From Vibrio campbellii CAIM 519 = NBRC 15631 = ATCC 25920 (lineage in GTDB: Bacteria > Pseudomonadota > Gammaproteobacteria > Enterobacterales > Vibrionaceae), in NCBI RefSeq assembly GCF_002163755.1, contig NZ_CP015864.1, positions 1,116,001 through 1,180,000 on the forward strand: DNA of 64,000 bases, in the 5' to 3' direction. The translations under genes and the position numbers were made by a program. Under the pieces are notes generated by a model that worked only from the letters and a program-made list of their open reading frames with translations, ran no database searches and was not told the origin of the DNA. Position 1 is the first letter of the stretch. Every line of letters starts with the position of its first letter. This document shows, in pieces, positions 55,656-63,773 of the stretch.

Positions 55656-56702
55656 ATGAAAGCATATGTATTTGACGGAAAAGACACCGCTAAATTAGTC
55701 GAGCGAGAAAAGCCTGAAATTATTAATCAAAGTGATGTCATCGTTAAAATCGAAAAGACAACCATTTGTGGGACTGACTTACATATTTTAAGAAATAATG
55801 TAGCAACGTTTAAACCTGGCACCATTATGGGTCATGAAGGCGTCGGAATAGTAGAGTCTTGTGGTGATCGCGTTAATAATTTTAGGCCAGGCGATCGAGT
55901 CATTGTTTCATGCATTACCTCTTGCGGTAGCTGCAAAATGTGCAAAGTATCTAAGTTTGGCCAGTGTTTGGATGGCGGCTGGTTGCTCGGCAATGAGATT
56001 GACGGATGCCAAGCTGAATATGTTCGCGTTCCATATGGTGACACTAGTTTGCATCTTGTTCCTGATGATATCGATACCGATTGTTTGGTTCTACTGAGTG
56101 ACATCTTCCCAACTGGGTATGAAGTGGGTGTTCTTGATGGCCAAGTCCAACCTGGCTGCTCTGTGGCAGTGATTGGCTGTGGTCCGGTTGGCCTTGCGGC
56201 ATTAATGACTTCTAAGTTCTTCTCACCAAGCGAAATCTATGCGATCGACAATAACCCTCACCGCCTTCAAGTCGCTCAAGATCTAGGTGCAACACACGCA
56301 ATTGATAACTCAGATGGCACAGCAGTACAGCAAATTTTAGACATGACCGATGATGTGGGCGTAGACGTCGTTATTGAAGCCATTGGTATCCCTGCAGGCT
56401 GGGATATGTCACAAAAGCTGGTTTGCCCAGGAGGTAACATCGCAGTACTTGGTGTGCACGGTAAGCCAGCAACCATTAATCTCGAAGACATGTGGAAACG
56501 CAATTTCACCATGACGGCAGGCATGGTCCATACCCATACTATTCCAATGTTAATCAAACAAATTAGAGCGGGTTACTTTAATCCTAAAGATCTGATTAGC
56601 CATCAATTTAAACTATCGGAAGCTGAAGAAGCCTATTCAACATTTACTCATGCCTCCGATCATGAGTCATTAAAGGTCATTATTTCTAACGATTGTTCAT
56701 AG
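55656..56702 (+). CDS. Zinc-dependent alcohol dehydrogenase
   Basis: 348-residue medium-chain dehydrogenase. GroES-like half with catalytic zinc ligands in TICGTDLH (Cys38 region) and GHEGVG, and the structural zinc cysteines CGSCKMCKVSKFGQC (about 90-104); Rossmann half with VIGCGPVGLAA (about 172-182). Resembles the threonine/butanediol or formaldehyde-type ADH group. Followed 21 bases on by an OFA-family transporter, so the pair probably imports and oxidises (or reduces and exports) one small alcohol or acid. Substrate unknown. Confidence 0.88.
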   Translation: MKAYVFDGKDTAKLVEREKPEIINQSDVIVKIEKTTICGTDLHILRNNVATFKPGTIMGHEGVGIVESCGDRVNNFRPGDRVIVSCITSCGSCKMCKVSKFGQCLDGGWLLGNEIDGCQAEYVRVPYGDTSLHLVPDDIDTDCLVLLSDIFPTGYEVGVLDGQVQPGCSVAVIGCGPVGLAALMTSKFFSPSEIYAIDNNPHRLQVAQDLGATHAIDNSDGTAVQQILDMTDDVGVDVVIEAIGIPAGWDMSQKLVCPGGNIAVLGVHGKPATINLEDMWKRNFTMTAGMVHTHTIPMLIKQIRAGYFNPKDLISHQFKLSEAEEAYSTFTHASDHESLKVIISNDCS

Positions 56703-56723
56703 TAAAAATATGTTGAGGCTAAA

Positions 56724-57938
56724 TTGATTAATAAACCATTTAAAATTCTATTGATAGGTTTAATAGTTAACCTATCAATAGGTATCTTATACGTATGGGG
56801 TGTTTTCAGTGAACCTTTAGCTGAAGCGCTGGGTGTTGATGCAAAGCACGTAGATGGGCCATATCAGACGTCTGTTTTTACCTTCTCAGTCAGTCTATTT
56901 TTGGCCGGTGTATGGCAAGACAAAGTAGGACCGAGAATAGTAACAATCCTTGGTGTTTTCCTTGTCGGAGCAGGACTTTTGGCTTCGGGTTATGCCTCAA
57001 CATTGATGGAACTGCAGGTTACATTTGGGTGCATGGTTGGCGCAGGAATGGGATTTGCTTATGCCTGTATCGGCCCTTGCACCATGAAATGGTGGCCAGA
57101 GAATAGGAAGGGACTTGTCAGCGGCCTCACCGCTGGCGGCTTTGCAATGGCGGCGCTGTATTTAGCGCCTCTATCAACCATCCTCATCGAGCACTTTGGC
57201 ATATTAGATACGTTTAAGATTCTCGGCATAGGCTTACTCTTTATGATACCAATGGCATCACTACTCGTTGATCCACCGCAGGGTTATGTGGCCGATGAGC
57301 CAAAGGAAGAAACCGCAGAATCCTGCGTCGATGTGAACATTCAGTGGCTAGACATGCTTAAAACACCACAGTTTTATCAGATATGGTTGATGTTCATGGT
57401 CTCATCGGCAGCCGGTATCATGCTAATAGGTTCTATTGGTAACGTCAGTAAATCGATAGGATTAACATCGGAAGAAATCGCGCTGAGTATCATTTTACTT
57501 GCCATCTTCAACACCGCAGGTCGAGTCATTGGTGGGGTCGTTTTCGATAAGATAGGACGTGCTCACACGTTAGGTTTGATCTTCCTATTGCAAGCAGTGA
57601 ACATGATCTTTTTCACAACGATAGAAACCACAATCCCACTGATGATTGGAATCTCCGTTGGCGCGATGTCTTACGGTGCTTTATTTGGTGTTTTCCCTCC
57701 GGTCACGGCAATTGACTACGGCTTGAAGTCATACGGCACTAACTTCGGCATACTCTACTCTGCATGGGGTGTATCAGGCTTTTTCGGAGGGATACTCGCT
57801 TCAATATCAGGGACGACCGAAACGACGTATTTAGCATTTGCGGTACTATTGTTTTTCATTACCGCAATGAACTATTTAATGAAACCCGTTGATAAATCGG
57901 AAATAGTTAATAGAAATGCGGCAAATCTTGAATATTAA
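56724..57938 (+). CDS. OFA-family (oxalate/formate antiporter-like) MFS transporter
   Basis: 404-residue inner-membrane protein with about twelve hydrophobic segments, beginning NKPFKILLIGLIVNLSIGILYVWGVFS. TTG start with a GAGG site 7 bases before. Family signs are the early YVWGVFS motif, MGFAYACIGPCTMKWWPENRKGLVSG after helix 4, and GALFGVFPPVTAIDYG late in the chain. OFA members carry oxalate, formate, pyruvate or similar anions. Co-transcribed with the alcohol dehydrogenase. Confidence 0.88.
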   Translation: MINKPFKILLIGLIVNLSIGILYVWGVFSEPLAEALGVDAKHVDGPYQTSVFTFSVSLFLAGVWQDKVGPRIVTILGVFLVGAGLLASGYASTLMELQVTFGCMVGAGMGFAYACIGPCTMKWWPENRKGLVSGLTAGGFAMAALYLAPLSTILIEHFGILDTFKILGIGLLFMIPMASLLVDPPQGYVADEPKEETAESCVDVNIQWLDMLKTPQFYQIWLMFMVSSAAGIMLIGSIGNVSKSIGLTSEEIALSIILLAIFNTAGRVIGGVVFDKIGRAHTLGLIFLLQAVNMIFFTTIETTIPLMIGISVGAMSYGALFGVFPPVTAIDYGLKSYGTNFGILYSAWGVSGFFGGILASISGTTETTYLAFAVLLFFITAMNYLMKPVDKSEIVNRNAANLEY

Positions 57939-58019
57939 AATAGAGTAAAACTAAGCTATTTTAATAATTTATTGACTTTTCAAACGGCCAAATGAACGCT
58001 GTTACCAATCAACCAGCTT

Positions 58020-58089
58020 CGCCTAATAAACGATATTTTTAAAAGAAACCGTATCCACTTTTAAATAAGTTGTCATCGTTTATTAGGCG
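58020..58089. repeat. Long perfect inverted repeat (15 + 15 bases)
   Basis: CGCCTAATAAACGAT at 58020-58034 is matched exactly by its reverse complement at 58075-58089. The 40 bases between can extend the pairing (ATTTTTAAAAG with CTTTTAAAT). It lies between converging transporter and cyclase genes. It could be a terminator, but the U-run is weak (GCGCTTTATC). The end boxes GCCTAAT/ATTAGGC recall integron attC R boxes but lack the required GTT/AAC, so attC identity is doubtful. Confidence 0.7.
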
Positions 58090-58143
58090 CTTTATCGAGG
58101 TTTAGATACCATATAGAGGAAACCATCAATGCTTTTTCGACGA

Positions 58144-59232
58144 TCATTCATCATAAAAGAGGAAGTTGTCTTTACCAGTGCATTTGACTTGATATAGCGC
58201 CTTATCTGATTTCGACATCACATCATCAATCTGGTGTTCATCCGCTTTGTGGCAAACTCCAATAGAGACAGTAACTCGAAGCTTAACCTGCTCGTCGCCA
58301 AACAATGCCTGCCTTATTTCATTGAGTGTACTTTTTAAGAAATCTTCAACTCGCAGCTTAGACACGTCCCCATGCATAAACAAAGCAAACTCCTCGCCAC
58401 CAAAACGGAACAGTTGGTCCGAGTCTCGACAGTATGATTTTAAGAGCTGACAAACTTGACTGATCACCATATCGCCATATTGGTGCCCATGGGTATCATT
58501 GATTTGCTTGAAGTCATCAATATCAACAAGAAGAAAATAGCCCGAACCAAAAGTATGTTTGGTCTTCAGGTAATAGTTTTTGTTGAACGCACCAGAAAGC
58601 GCGTCGATGTTCATTGCAACATTGAGCTTTCGATTATACCTGCCGATCAAAATAGCCACAGGCACTCCAAACAATACGGCCAGACCAATGTATCTTAGCA
58701 AGAACCAGGTGACGTCAATTGAGGCGACCTTCAGCCCATAGATATCCCCAACTTTGTAATTGAAACCGTCGTCGCGACCATACATCTCGATTTGTTCGGC
58801 CATCGCCGTGTCTACAGAACCATGGCACTGAACACATGATGGCTCTACAACGATCGGATCATAACGCGTAAGATAAACATTGCTATTTTCAAGATATACA
58901 CGATAGACCCTTGATATCTCATCACTCTCTAAGACAGAAGTCTCCCGTTTATTCGCAAGGTTTTCACGGTTAGTTGGGTTGAGGCTCACTTCTTTATAAT
59001 TTGCCATGTCAGAAAGTGCATTGAGCTCTTTAGTCATGTGCACTGTCACGTAACTAGGAACGTTGAAAGGAAACTGTGTGGTAGAAGAATAGTTAGGCAT
59101 CGACGTGAAGTTTCTGATCGATTGAGAGAAATCAATAAGTGTATCTATTCGACTTACGGCTGAGATTTTGAAATCCATCCACATCAACAACGCTGTTGCA
59201 GCAACAATTAGCAATCGAATAATATGTTTCAC
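58144..59232 (-). CDS. Membrane diguanylate cyclase with periplasmic haem-binding DUF3365-like sensor
   Basis: 362 residues. TM1 at about 5-25, periplasmic sensor (about 28-172) of the Tll0287/DUF3365 type carrying a c-type haem motif Cys133-V-Q-Cys136-His137, TM2 at about 174-197, then a GGDEF domain with DIDDFKQIND (about 237-246) and an intact GGEEF at 278-282. It should make c-di-GMP in response to redox state or a gas bound at the periplasmic haem. Single gene. The substrate signal is inferred from the haem motif. Confidence 0.9.
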   Translation of the reverse strand: MKHIIRLLIVAATALLMWMDFKISAVSRIDTLIDFSQSIRNFTSMPNYSSTTQFPFNVPSYVTVHMTKELNALSDMANYKEVSLNPTNRENLANKRETSVLESDEISRVYRVYLENSNVYLTRYDPIVVEPSCVQCHGSVDTAMAEQIEMYGRDDGFNYKVGDIYGLKVASIDVTWFLLRYIGLAVLFGVPVAILIGRYNRKLNVAMNIDALSGAFNKNYYLKTKHTFGSGYFLLVDIDDFKQINDTHGHQYGDMVISQVCQLLKSYCRDSDQLFRFGGEEFALFMHGDVSKLRVEDFLKSTLNEIRQALFGDEQVKLRVTVSIGVCHKADEHQIDDVMSKSDKALYQVKCTGKDNFLFYDE

Positions 59233-59318
59233 GTTAGTCAGCCCACTAAAATCGAAGAGTATATACCCTAGGGCTAAAAGGTGCAGGTTTCATCACTATG
59301 TTAGTGACATAAGTTCAA

Positions 59319-59362
59319 GGAAGTCGCTCTGCACCATAGAGAGCGACCTCCTAGATTTTTTA
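59319..59362 (+). terminator. Orphan plus-strand terminator downstream of the two-gene exotoxin-like operon
   Basis: GGAAGTCGCTCT pairs with AGAGCGACCTCC (one A-C mismatch on this strand, a G-U on the other) around a 9-base loop, then TAGATTTTTTATCC. The U-run is on the plus strand, yet no plus-strand gene precedes it; both flanking genes are on the minus strand. It may end a small RNA or serve the minus-strand operon poorly. Confidence 0.6.
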
Positions 59363-59403
59363 TCCAACAATCCTCTGTATTAAAAAATAAGACTTCCCTT
59401 ACA

Positions 59404-61521
59404 TTAAGATTTAGATATCTCGACTAAAGATTCTATCTCAGTAATCTGAGACCATATATCCATGAGAATCATATGTTCAAACGGACGCCAGCGAATTTCG
59501 GGCAATGATAAAACGTGACTGAGTTGTTCATTTACCTCTCTCCAATATTGGTCTCCAAGATAGACATCCTCGGGCACCGACTGGGTTAAATAATAACGAT
59601 GCGTCGCTCCCTGATATAGCGTCCAGTTAGAGATAACATCTTTCTCATCCGAATACGGTAAGGCTTGAGCCCAAGGCTGACGAGAGTAGTACATGTATGT
59701 TTTATCTAAAAAAGCACTAAACAACACACCTTGAGGCTGAGAAGGCCAAATGGCTTGCTGCCACTGCAAAGGTAGGAAGTTGAGCGATTGATGTTGACGC
59801 TGTTCATATTGAAATCGAAATATAAAATCGCCAAGTTTCGTCCAAGCGGTTTGGATATCTTCTTTAAACATCCTATTTCTTATCAATTGAAACAAAAACG
59901 GTTTAGCCTGTTCCGCTGATAAGTGACTTGGGATCTTCTCGAAAATCTCAAACAACTCTGGCATGTCTTTTTTAATCACTTCCAACGAAGGGTTACCTTT
60001 ATAGGGCAAAGCTGACAGACTTAGATCTTCTCTATTTTGCCACTGTTGCCAAAGATTTATATAAGGCTCATCAAGCTCAACGTTTGTCCATCCACGCCTA
60101 ACACGCTCGTTGATATAACTGCTCAAATCGATGTTGTCCAAGGGCTCAGACAGCTTTTGTAAAAGTGGATCAGAGTCTTCATCAAAAAAGACTTCTCTGC
60201 CTTCATAAAATTGGCAAGAGTACACCCCGCAGATCAGCTCTCCTTCCCCAACAAGAAATCGCCCTGTTCGCTGCTCCTCTTCGGTAGCACGTCGCTGTAA
60301 AATCGACAAAGAAAAGTTGTCTATCGCGATGCGGCGCGCACGTTGATACAAATACAGTCGATAGCTTCGAATACTTCCACTGTTTAGTGTGGAACTAACA
60401 AGAGTATCAATACTATTGCGCTGAATTTCGAATATCTTTTCCCGCCATTCAATAATATGGCTCACTGCATTCTCTATAATATTTTGTTTATACGCGAGGA
60501 TATCGCCACGGACTTTGTCGATATGTGGATATTTTCCGATACCATAAAGTTGCCCGACATTTCCCATTAACATTCGATAGCTACATGCCCTCAAATTGTT
60601 AATAGCTCCACTAGATACAACACCCAAATTATTAAGTTCCTCCCGAACCTCTAACTTTGGGTTGATACAAGCTTGCTCACCAAATTTCTGAATCACGTGC
60701 GGTGGACGGTTATACAAATCCAACATTGTGCTGGCGTATTCGATATCAATTGCAGAAAACATTTTATTGATGACCTCCTGCAACTCTAAAACTTTAGCAC
60801 TATACGTTGCGTCATAGTGAAGTAATTGAATAGAGGCAAGCCTCTTAGTCAACTCGATAATATGCTGCTTTAATTGTTCATGTTGATGCTCAATGGATTC
60901 TGCAGACGCGGTGTTTAACCTTTGGAGTACGGTTTCTTGTCCATAGCTGTAGTGCCCATTTTTCAGCCATTGATTAAGCCGCTTTTCTGGGTTGTCCAAT
61001 GTAGAAAGGTAATCATAGTACCCAATAGCAAAACCGACAAAAGGGATAGGCTCAGCAGTAACACTCAGTCGGTGTAATTCGCTTGCAGAGTCATCCCACA
61101 TGGTCCTCGTTAAATCTTCAACCCAAGGTGCGAAAAAAACAATATCTAGCACGCTTGAAAAAGCCCTACCTCCATTTTTAGCTAGCTGCCAAAGAGCTTG
61201 ACGTTCAGAAACGCGCTCCAATTGGGCAATTCTTTTTGCACTGTTGGGCTGACTATTTTTACTATCTATGACCGCTGTCACTCCAGCCCAATGTTCAGCA
61301 AACATGCCTTCGTCGCTTACAGGAAGCATTAGGCTTGGAATTTTATCCAATGCTGCAACTTCCTTAACATCAGTAAGTTCACTCTCAAATTCATAGTCCA
61401 ACCGAGCCAGCCACTCGTGCTCTTCTTCAAGTGTTTCAGAGCCAAGATTACAAGTTTCCAATGCATTGGCATTCAAGCTTACGCAAAAACCAATGAACAA
61501 TATTAAATTTTTGATCTTCAT
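59404..61521 (-). CDS. Large exported partner protein of the M91-like peptidase (candidate B chain)
   Basis: 705 residues from ATG 61521; signal peptide KIKNLILFIGFCVSLNANA. Family not recognised. The mature chain has five cysteines: Cys24 (about the fourth mature residue), Cys285, Cys313, Cys431 and Cys436. Two local pairs are plausible, leaving Cys24 free. A hydrophobic stretch near 122-175 (SSVLDIVFFAPWVED, PIPFVGFAIGYYDYL) precedes a long amphipathic helical region (about 195-260); the C-terminal half is rich in Trp, Tyr and Gln. Its ATG overlaps the upstream stop as TAATG with a GGAG site. Translocation or receptor-binding role is inferred. Confidence 0.72.
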   Translation of the reverse strand: MKIKNLILFIGFCVSLNANALETCNLGSETLEEEHEWLARLDYEFESELTDVKEVAALDKIPSLMLPVSDEGMFAEHWAGVTAVIDSKNSQPNSAKRIAQLERVSERQALWQLAKNGGRAFSSVLDIVFFAPWVEDLTRTMWDDSASELHRLSVTAEPIPFVGFAIGYYDYLSTLDNPEKRLNQWLKNGHYSYGQETVLQRLNTASAESIEHQHEQLKQHIIELTKRLASIQLLHYDATYSAKVLELQEVINKMFSAIDIEYASTMLDLYNRPPHVIQKFGEQACINPKLEVREELNNLGVVSSGAINNLRACSYRMLMGNVGQLYGIGKYPHIDKVRGDILAYKQNIIENAVSHIIEWREKIFEIQRNSIDTLVSSTLNSGSIRSYRLYLYQRARRIAIDNFSLSILQRRATEEEQRTGRFLVGEGELICGVYSCQFYEGREVFFDEDSDPLLQKLSEPLDNIDLSSYINERVRRGWTNVELDEPYINLWQQWQNREDLSLSALPYKGNPSLEVIKKDMPELFEIFEKIPSHLSAEQAKPFLFQLIRNRMFKEDIQTAWTKLGDFIFRFQYEQRQHQSLNFLPLQWQQAIWPSQPQGVLFSAFLDKTYMYYSRQPWAQALPYSDEKDVISNWTLYQGATHRYYLTQSVPEDVYLGDQYWREVNEQLSHVLSLPEIRWRPFEHMILMDIWSQITEIESLVEISKS

Positions 61522-63098
61522 TACAGGCTCCAACACTTTTTTGACTTCGGTAATGTAGAGTTTGCCACTAGCGTTACATTTTCTCTCTCTGCGAGCTTAG
61601 ACCAGCGCAAACGGTTCGCGTATATCACACTTGGATTGGGTTGATCTGATCTCACGATCCGATTGACTAATAGTTTTTGAGAGCTGCCAGCAATACTTTC
61701 AGACATCGCCAACGCGGAAATATCGTCATTGGTCGAAATCAGGACCACTTGTTCCGATTGAGCTAACAAATCTCTGCCCTCATTACTAATTTGATCTGCG
61801 TTTATTTGAATGACAGAAGATGAGGTATTGCCTTTTTTAATACTATCCGCGGCCTTTTCAATCGTTGCTACTGTTAGGCGCTTTTCCACCTCTGTTAACG
61901 ATGAAAAATTATCACCTTCGAGAAGAATAACTTTACGATCCGCCTTGATGGCTAATTCAAGGGCGGTACGTAACACTTTATCGAGTTTTGGGAAGCCATT
62001 TTTTCGTTCAATTAAGCTTGTGCTTATTAGTAGAAGAGATTGAGGGCTATTATGGAGTGCCTCACTTACTTTTGTCGTACTGAGTGCTGTTGAGCTCAAT
62101 ACTCCGGAGGTAGTTTGTTTTACGCTTTTTAACGTTATATCGGTCGGAGTTGATGAGTAATCAATCATAGAACCCGGCCAATACATGTCACGAGCTTCAT
62201 TTCCAAACTCTTTAGATAAATGGTATTCGGATACTGGCACTTCAGATTTCAAACGTTGAATATTAGTTTTAACGCGAGCGTAATCAGCCTTAGATACCGA
62301 TTTATTCTTTAATGCTTCTTCCCAAACATTCATCACGCTTTCTCTTCTTTCGATAGACGATTGGCGAGAAGTAGTGAGTGTTTTTAACTTTGTACTCCCT
62401 TTTTGGTAGGAGAGTCCTGTCGCCTCTATCTCACGTGTCATTAAGCTAAATTCAACCACCTCTCCCTCTGTAAACTCTTCTCCATTATGAGTTGTACCAG
62501 CGACAGGAGCATGATGACGAATTCGTTGCGTACCCGTAGGTAAGCCGCCAGTTAAATAGTCACGAGCATGTATAAGTTCATGCCCGAGTGCTATTGAAGG
62601 TTCAATAATGGTTGAGCTACCTGGGATTAAAACTGCATTATCGATGTCAAAATAGATTACTGCAGGAACACCAAGCCCATTTGATTGATAATTAACAAAT
62701 TCAGGGGAGGCGATTAGAGGTTCTGTGACAAACTGCTTTCCGCCCCTAGGTGGCCTTATTACAACGTGAATCTTTTCTATAGTACCATCAACTTGACCTT
62801 CGGTATGGAACGCTAAAGCACGCTCTTTGTTTGGCAGTGCAAGCGGGGCATAATGAGAGTTTTGGTTGATAATGGCTCTCCCTGTGCGAGTCTGCTTTAA
62901 GTTTTCAAATAGAGTTGCAATTCCGAGAACGAACTCCTCCGAATGCGCTTGTACATAGATTCCATTTTCTACCTTAAATAAATAACCGTCTTTACTCTCT
63001 ATATCAATAATGTTTTCCCCATCGGGGGGACCAAAATAAACCGATGCCTCAACCGACATTGATAAAAAGAGTGGAGCAATTGCGAATAATATTTTCAT
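61521..63098 (-). CDS. Exported M91 (NleD-like) zinc metallopeptidase, candidate toxin A chain
   Basis: 525 residues from ATG 63098, chosen because it starts a clean signal peptide (MKILFAIAPLFLSMSVEA); the frame runs on to 63176 but adds a polar extension. No good ribosome-binding site is seen for either. Zinc motif HELIHARD at 173-180, followed by REIEATGL (222-228), the Glu-containing second motif of peptidase family M91, whose known members NleD and relatives are injected effectors that cut host kinases. The C-terminal half (about 260-525) is unrecognised. The only cysteine is Cys522, four residues from the end. Here the protein has a Sec signal, not a type III one. Confidence 0.75.
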   Translation of the reverse strand: MKILFAIAPLFLSMSVEASVYFGPPDGENIIDIESKDGYLFKVENGIYVQAHSEEFVLGIATLFENLKQTRTGRAIINQNSHYAPLALPNKERALAFHTEGQVDGTIEKIHVVIRPPRGGKQFVTEPLIASPEFVNYQSNGLGVPAVIYFDIDNAVLIPGSSTIIEPSIALGHELIHARDYLTGGLPTGTQRIRHHAPVAGTTHNGEEFTEGEVVEFSLMTREIEATGLSYQKGSTKLKTLTTSRQSSIERRESVMNVWEEALKNKSVSKADYARVKTNIQRLKSEVPVSEYHLSKEFGNEARDMYWPGSMIDYSSTPTDITLKSVKQTTSGVLSSTALSTTKVSEALHNSPQSLLLISTSLIERKNGFPKLDKVLRTALELAIKADRKVILLEGDNFSSLTEVEKRLTVATIEKAADSIKKGNTSSSVIQINADQISNEGRDLLAQSEQVVLISTNDDISALAMSESIAGSSQKLLVNRIVRSDQPNPSVIYANRLRWSKLAERENVTLVANSTLPKSKKCWSL

Positions 63099-63185
63099 AG
63101 TGTTTTTTTCATATAAAGGGTTACGTGATTTACTTTCTCCTAAAATACGTTGTGACATCCATTCACTTTTCTTCATGAGGGGATA

Positions 63186-63214
63186 GAAAATATAGCCCCC
63201 CGTTGGGAGCTATA
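63186..63214 (-). terminator. Terminator or attenuator just upstream of the toxin-like operon
   Basis: On the minus strand TATAGCTCCC pairs with GGGGGGCTATA around an AAC-type loop, followed by TTTTCT. It ends about 88 bases before the M91 gene start. Nothing is encoded on the minus strand for ~560 bases above it, so it may be an attenuator in the operon's leader or the end of a small RNA. Confidence 0.65.
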
Positions 63215-63623
63215 AATTACGTAGTGCGGAGAACCTTATGGATTGAAAAGCAGCGGTTAGACTTTGAATCAAAGGGAATAAAAATCCCTTCTTACCCGAA
63301 ATCTCGCTTTTTATACTCAGAAAAACCTAAAATACCGATGAAAACATATGTAAAAACGCAGATATTTAGCTCTAACTAAACTGGGGAAACTTTGGTAAAA
63401 AAACACCAAAACATGCTTAACACAGATACATTAACAGGATAAATATTGACTGTCATGATGTAAAAGTAACTACTAAACCAAAGAAATTGACAGGCAATGT
63501 AACTAAAAGAATATTCGCATCCGCTTAAATCTATCAATAACTATTTTTTAAGTTGGTAAAAAGTCGGATTGCGATACTTTGAAATACTTAATTTACACAA
63601 ATTTAAACAATGTCATGTGCCGC

Positions 63624-63652
63624 TTGCTATTGAATAAGAGTAAACTTGTAAT
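63624..63652 (+). promoter_or_regulatory. Promoter of a candidate small RNA
   Basis: TTGCTA at 63624-63629 and TGTAAT at 63647-63652 are separated by exactly 17 bases; the -10 matches TATAAT in 5 of 6 and the -35 matches TTGACA in 4 of 6. Start of transcription is predicted at about 63658-63660. Confidence 0.5.
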
Positions 63653-63657
63653 GATTT

Positions 63658-63724
63658 GATGGAACGGCAGTCACTGTCAAAATGATGCGAACTAACATCA
63701 CTCTGTGCAAACTGCCGTTTTTAT
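63658..63724 (+). ncRNA. Candidate small RNA with intrinsic terminator
   Basis: Predicted ~65-base transcript directly downstream of a good promoter. AACGGCAGT (63663-63671) pairs with ACTGCCGTT (63711-63719), then a T-run. Inside, CAC/GTG and TGATG/CATCA extend the helix, giving one long interrupted hairpin. No plus-strand gene lies before it, and the gene after it is convergent, so it is not a gene terminator. It does not match an sRNA I recognise. Confidence 0.5.
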
Positions 63725-63773
63725 ATTGATTCGTGTTTTGAGTAATTTTCAACGGTAAGTGAATACTGTGCTC

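Larger units (their letters stand above)
63099..63657. other. Intergenic region upstream of the toxin-like operon
   Basis: About 560 AT-rich bases with no convincing gene. Holds the minus-strand terminator (63186-63214) and a tRNA-like but degenerate stretch (63226-63307). The promoter of the toxin-like operon should lie in 63100-63185 or further upstream, but none is clear. Confidence 0.45.

Noticed and set aside
58020..58089. Calling an integron attC site
   Set aside because: R boxes lack the obligatory GTT/AAC and no cassette array or integrase is near.
63099..63176. N-terminal extension of the M91-like peptidase
   Set aside because: It would bury the signal peptide behind 26 polar residues and starts right after the terminator hairpin with no ribosome-binding site.
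63226..63307. Calling a tRNA gene here
   Set aside because: No T-arm or TTCGA loop and an imperfect acceptor stem; kept only as a low-interest observation.
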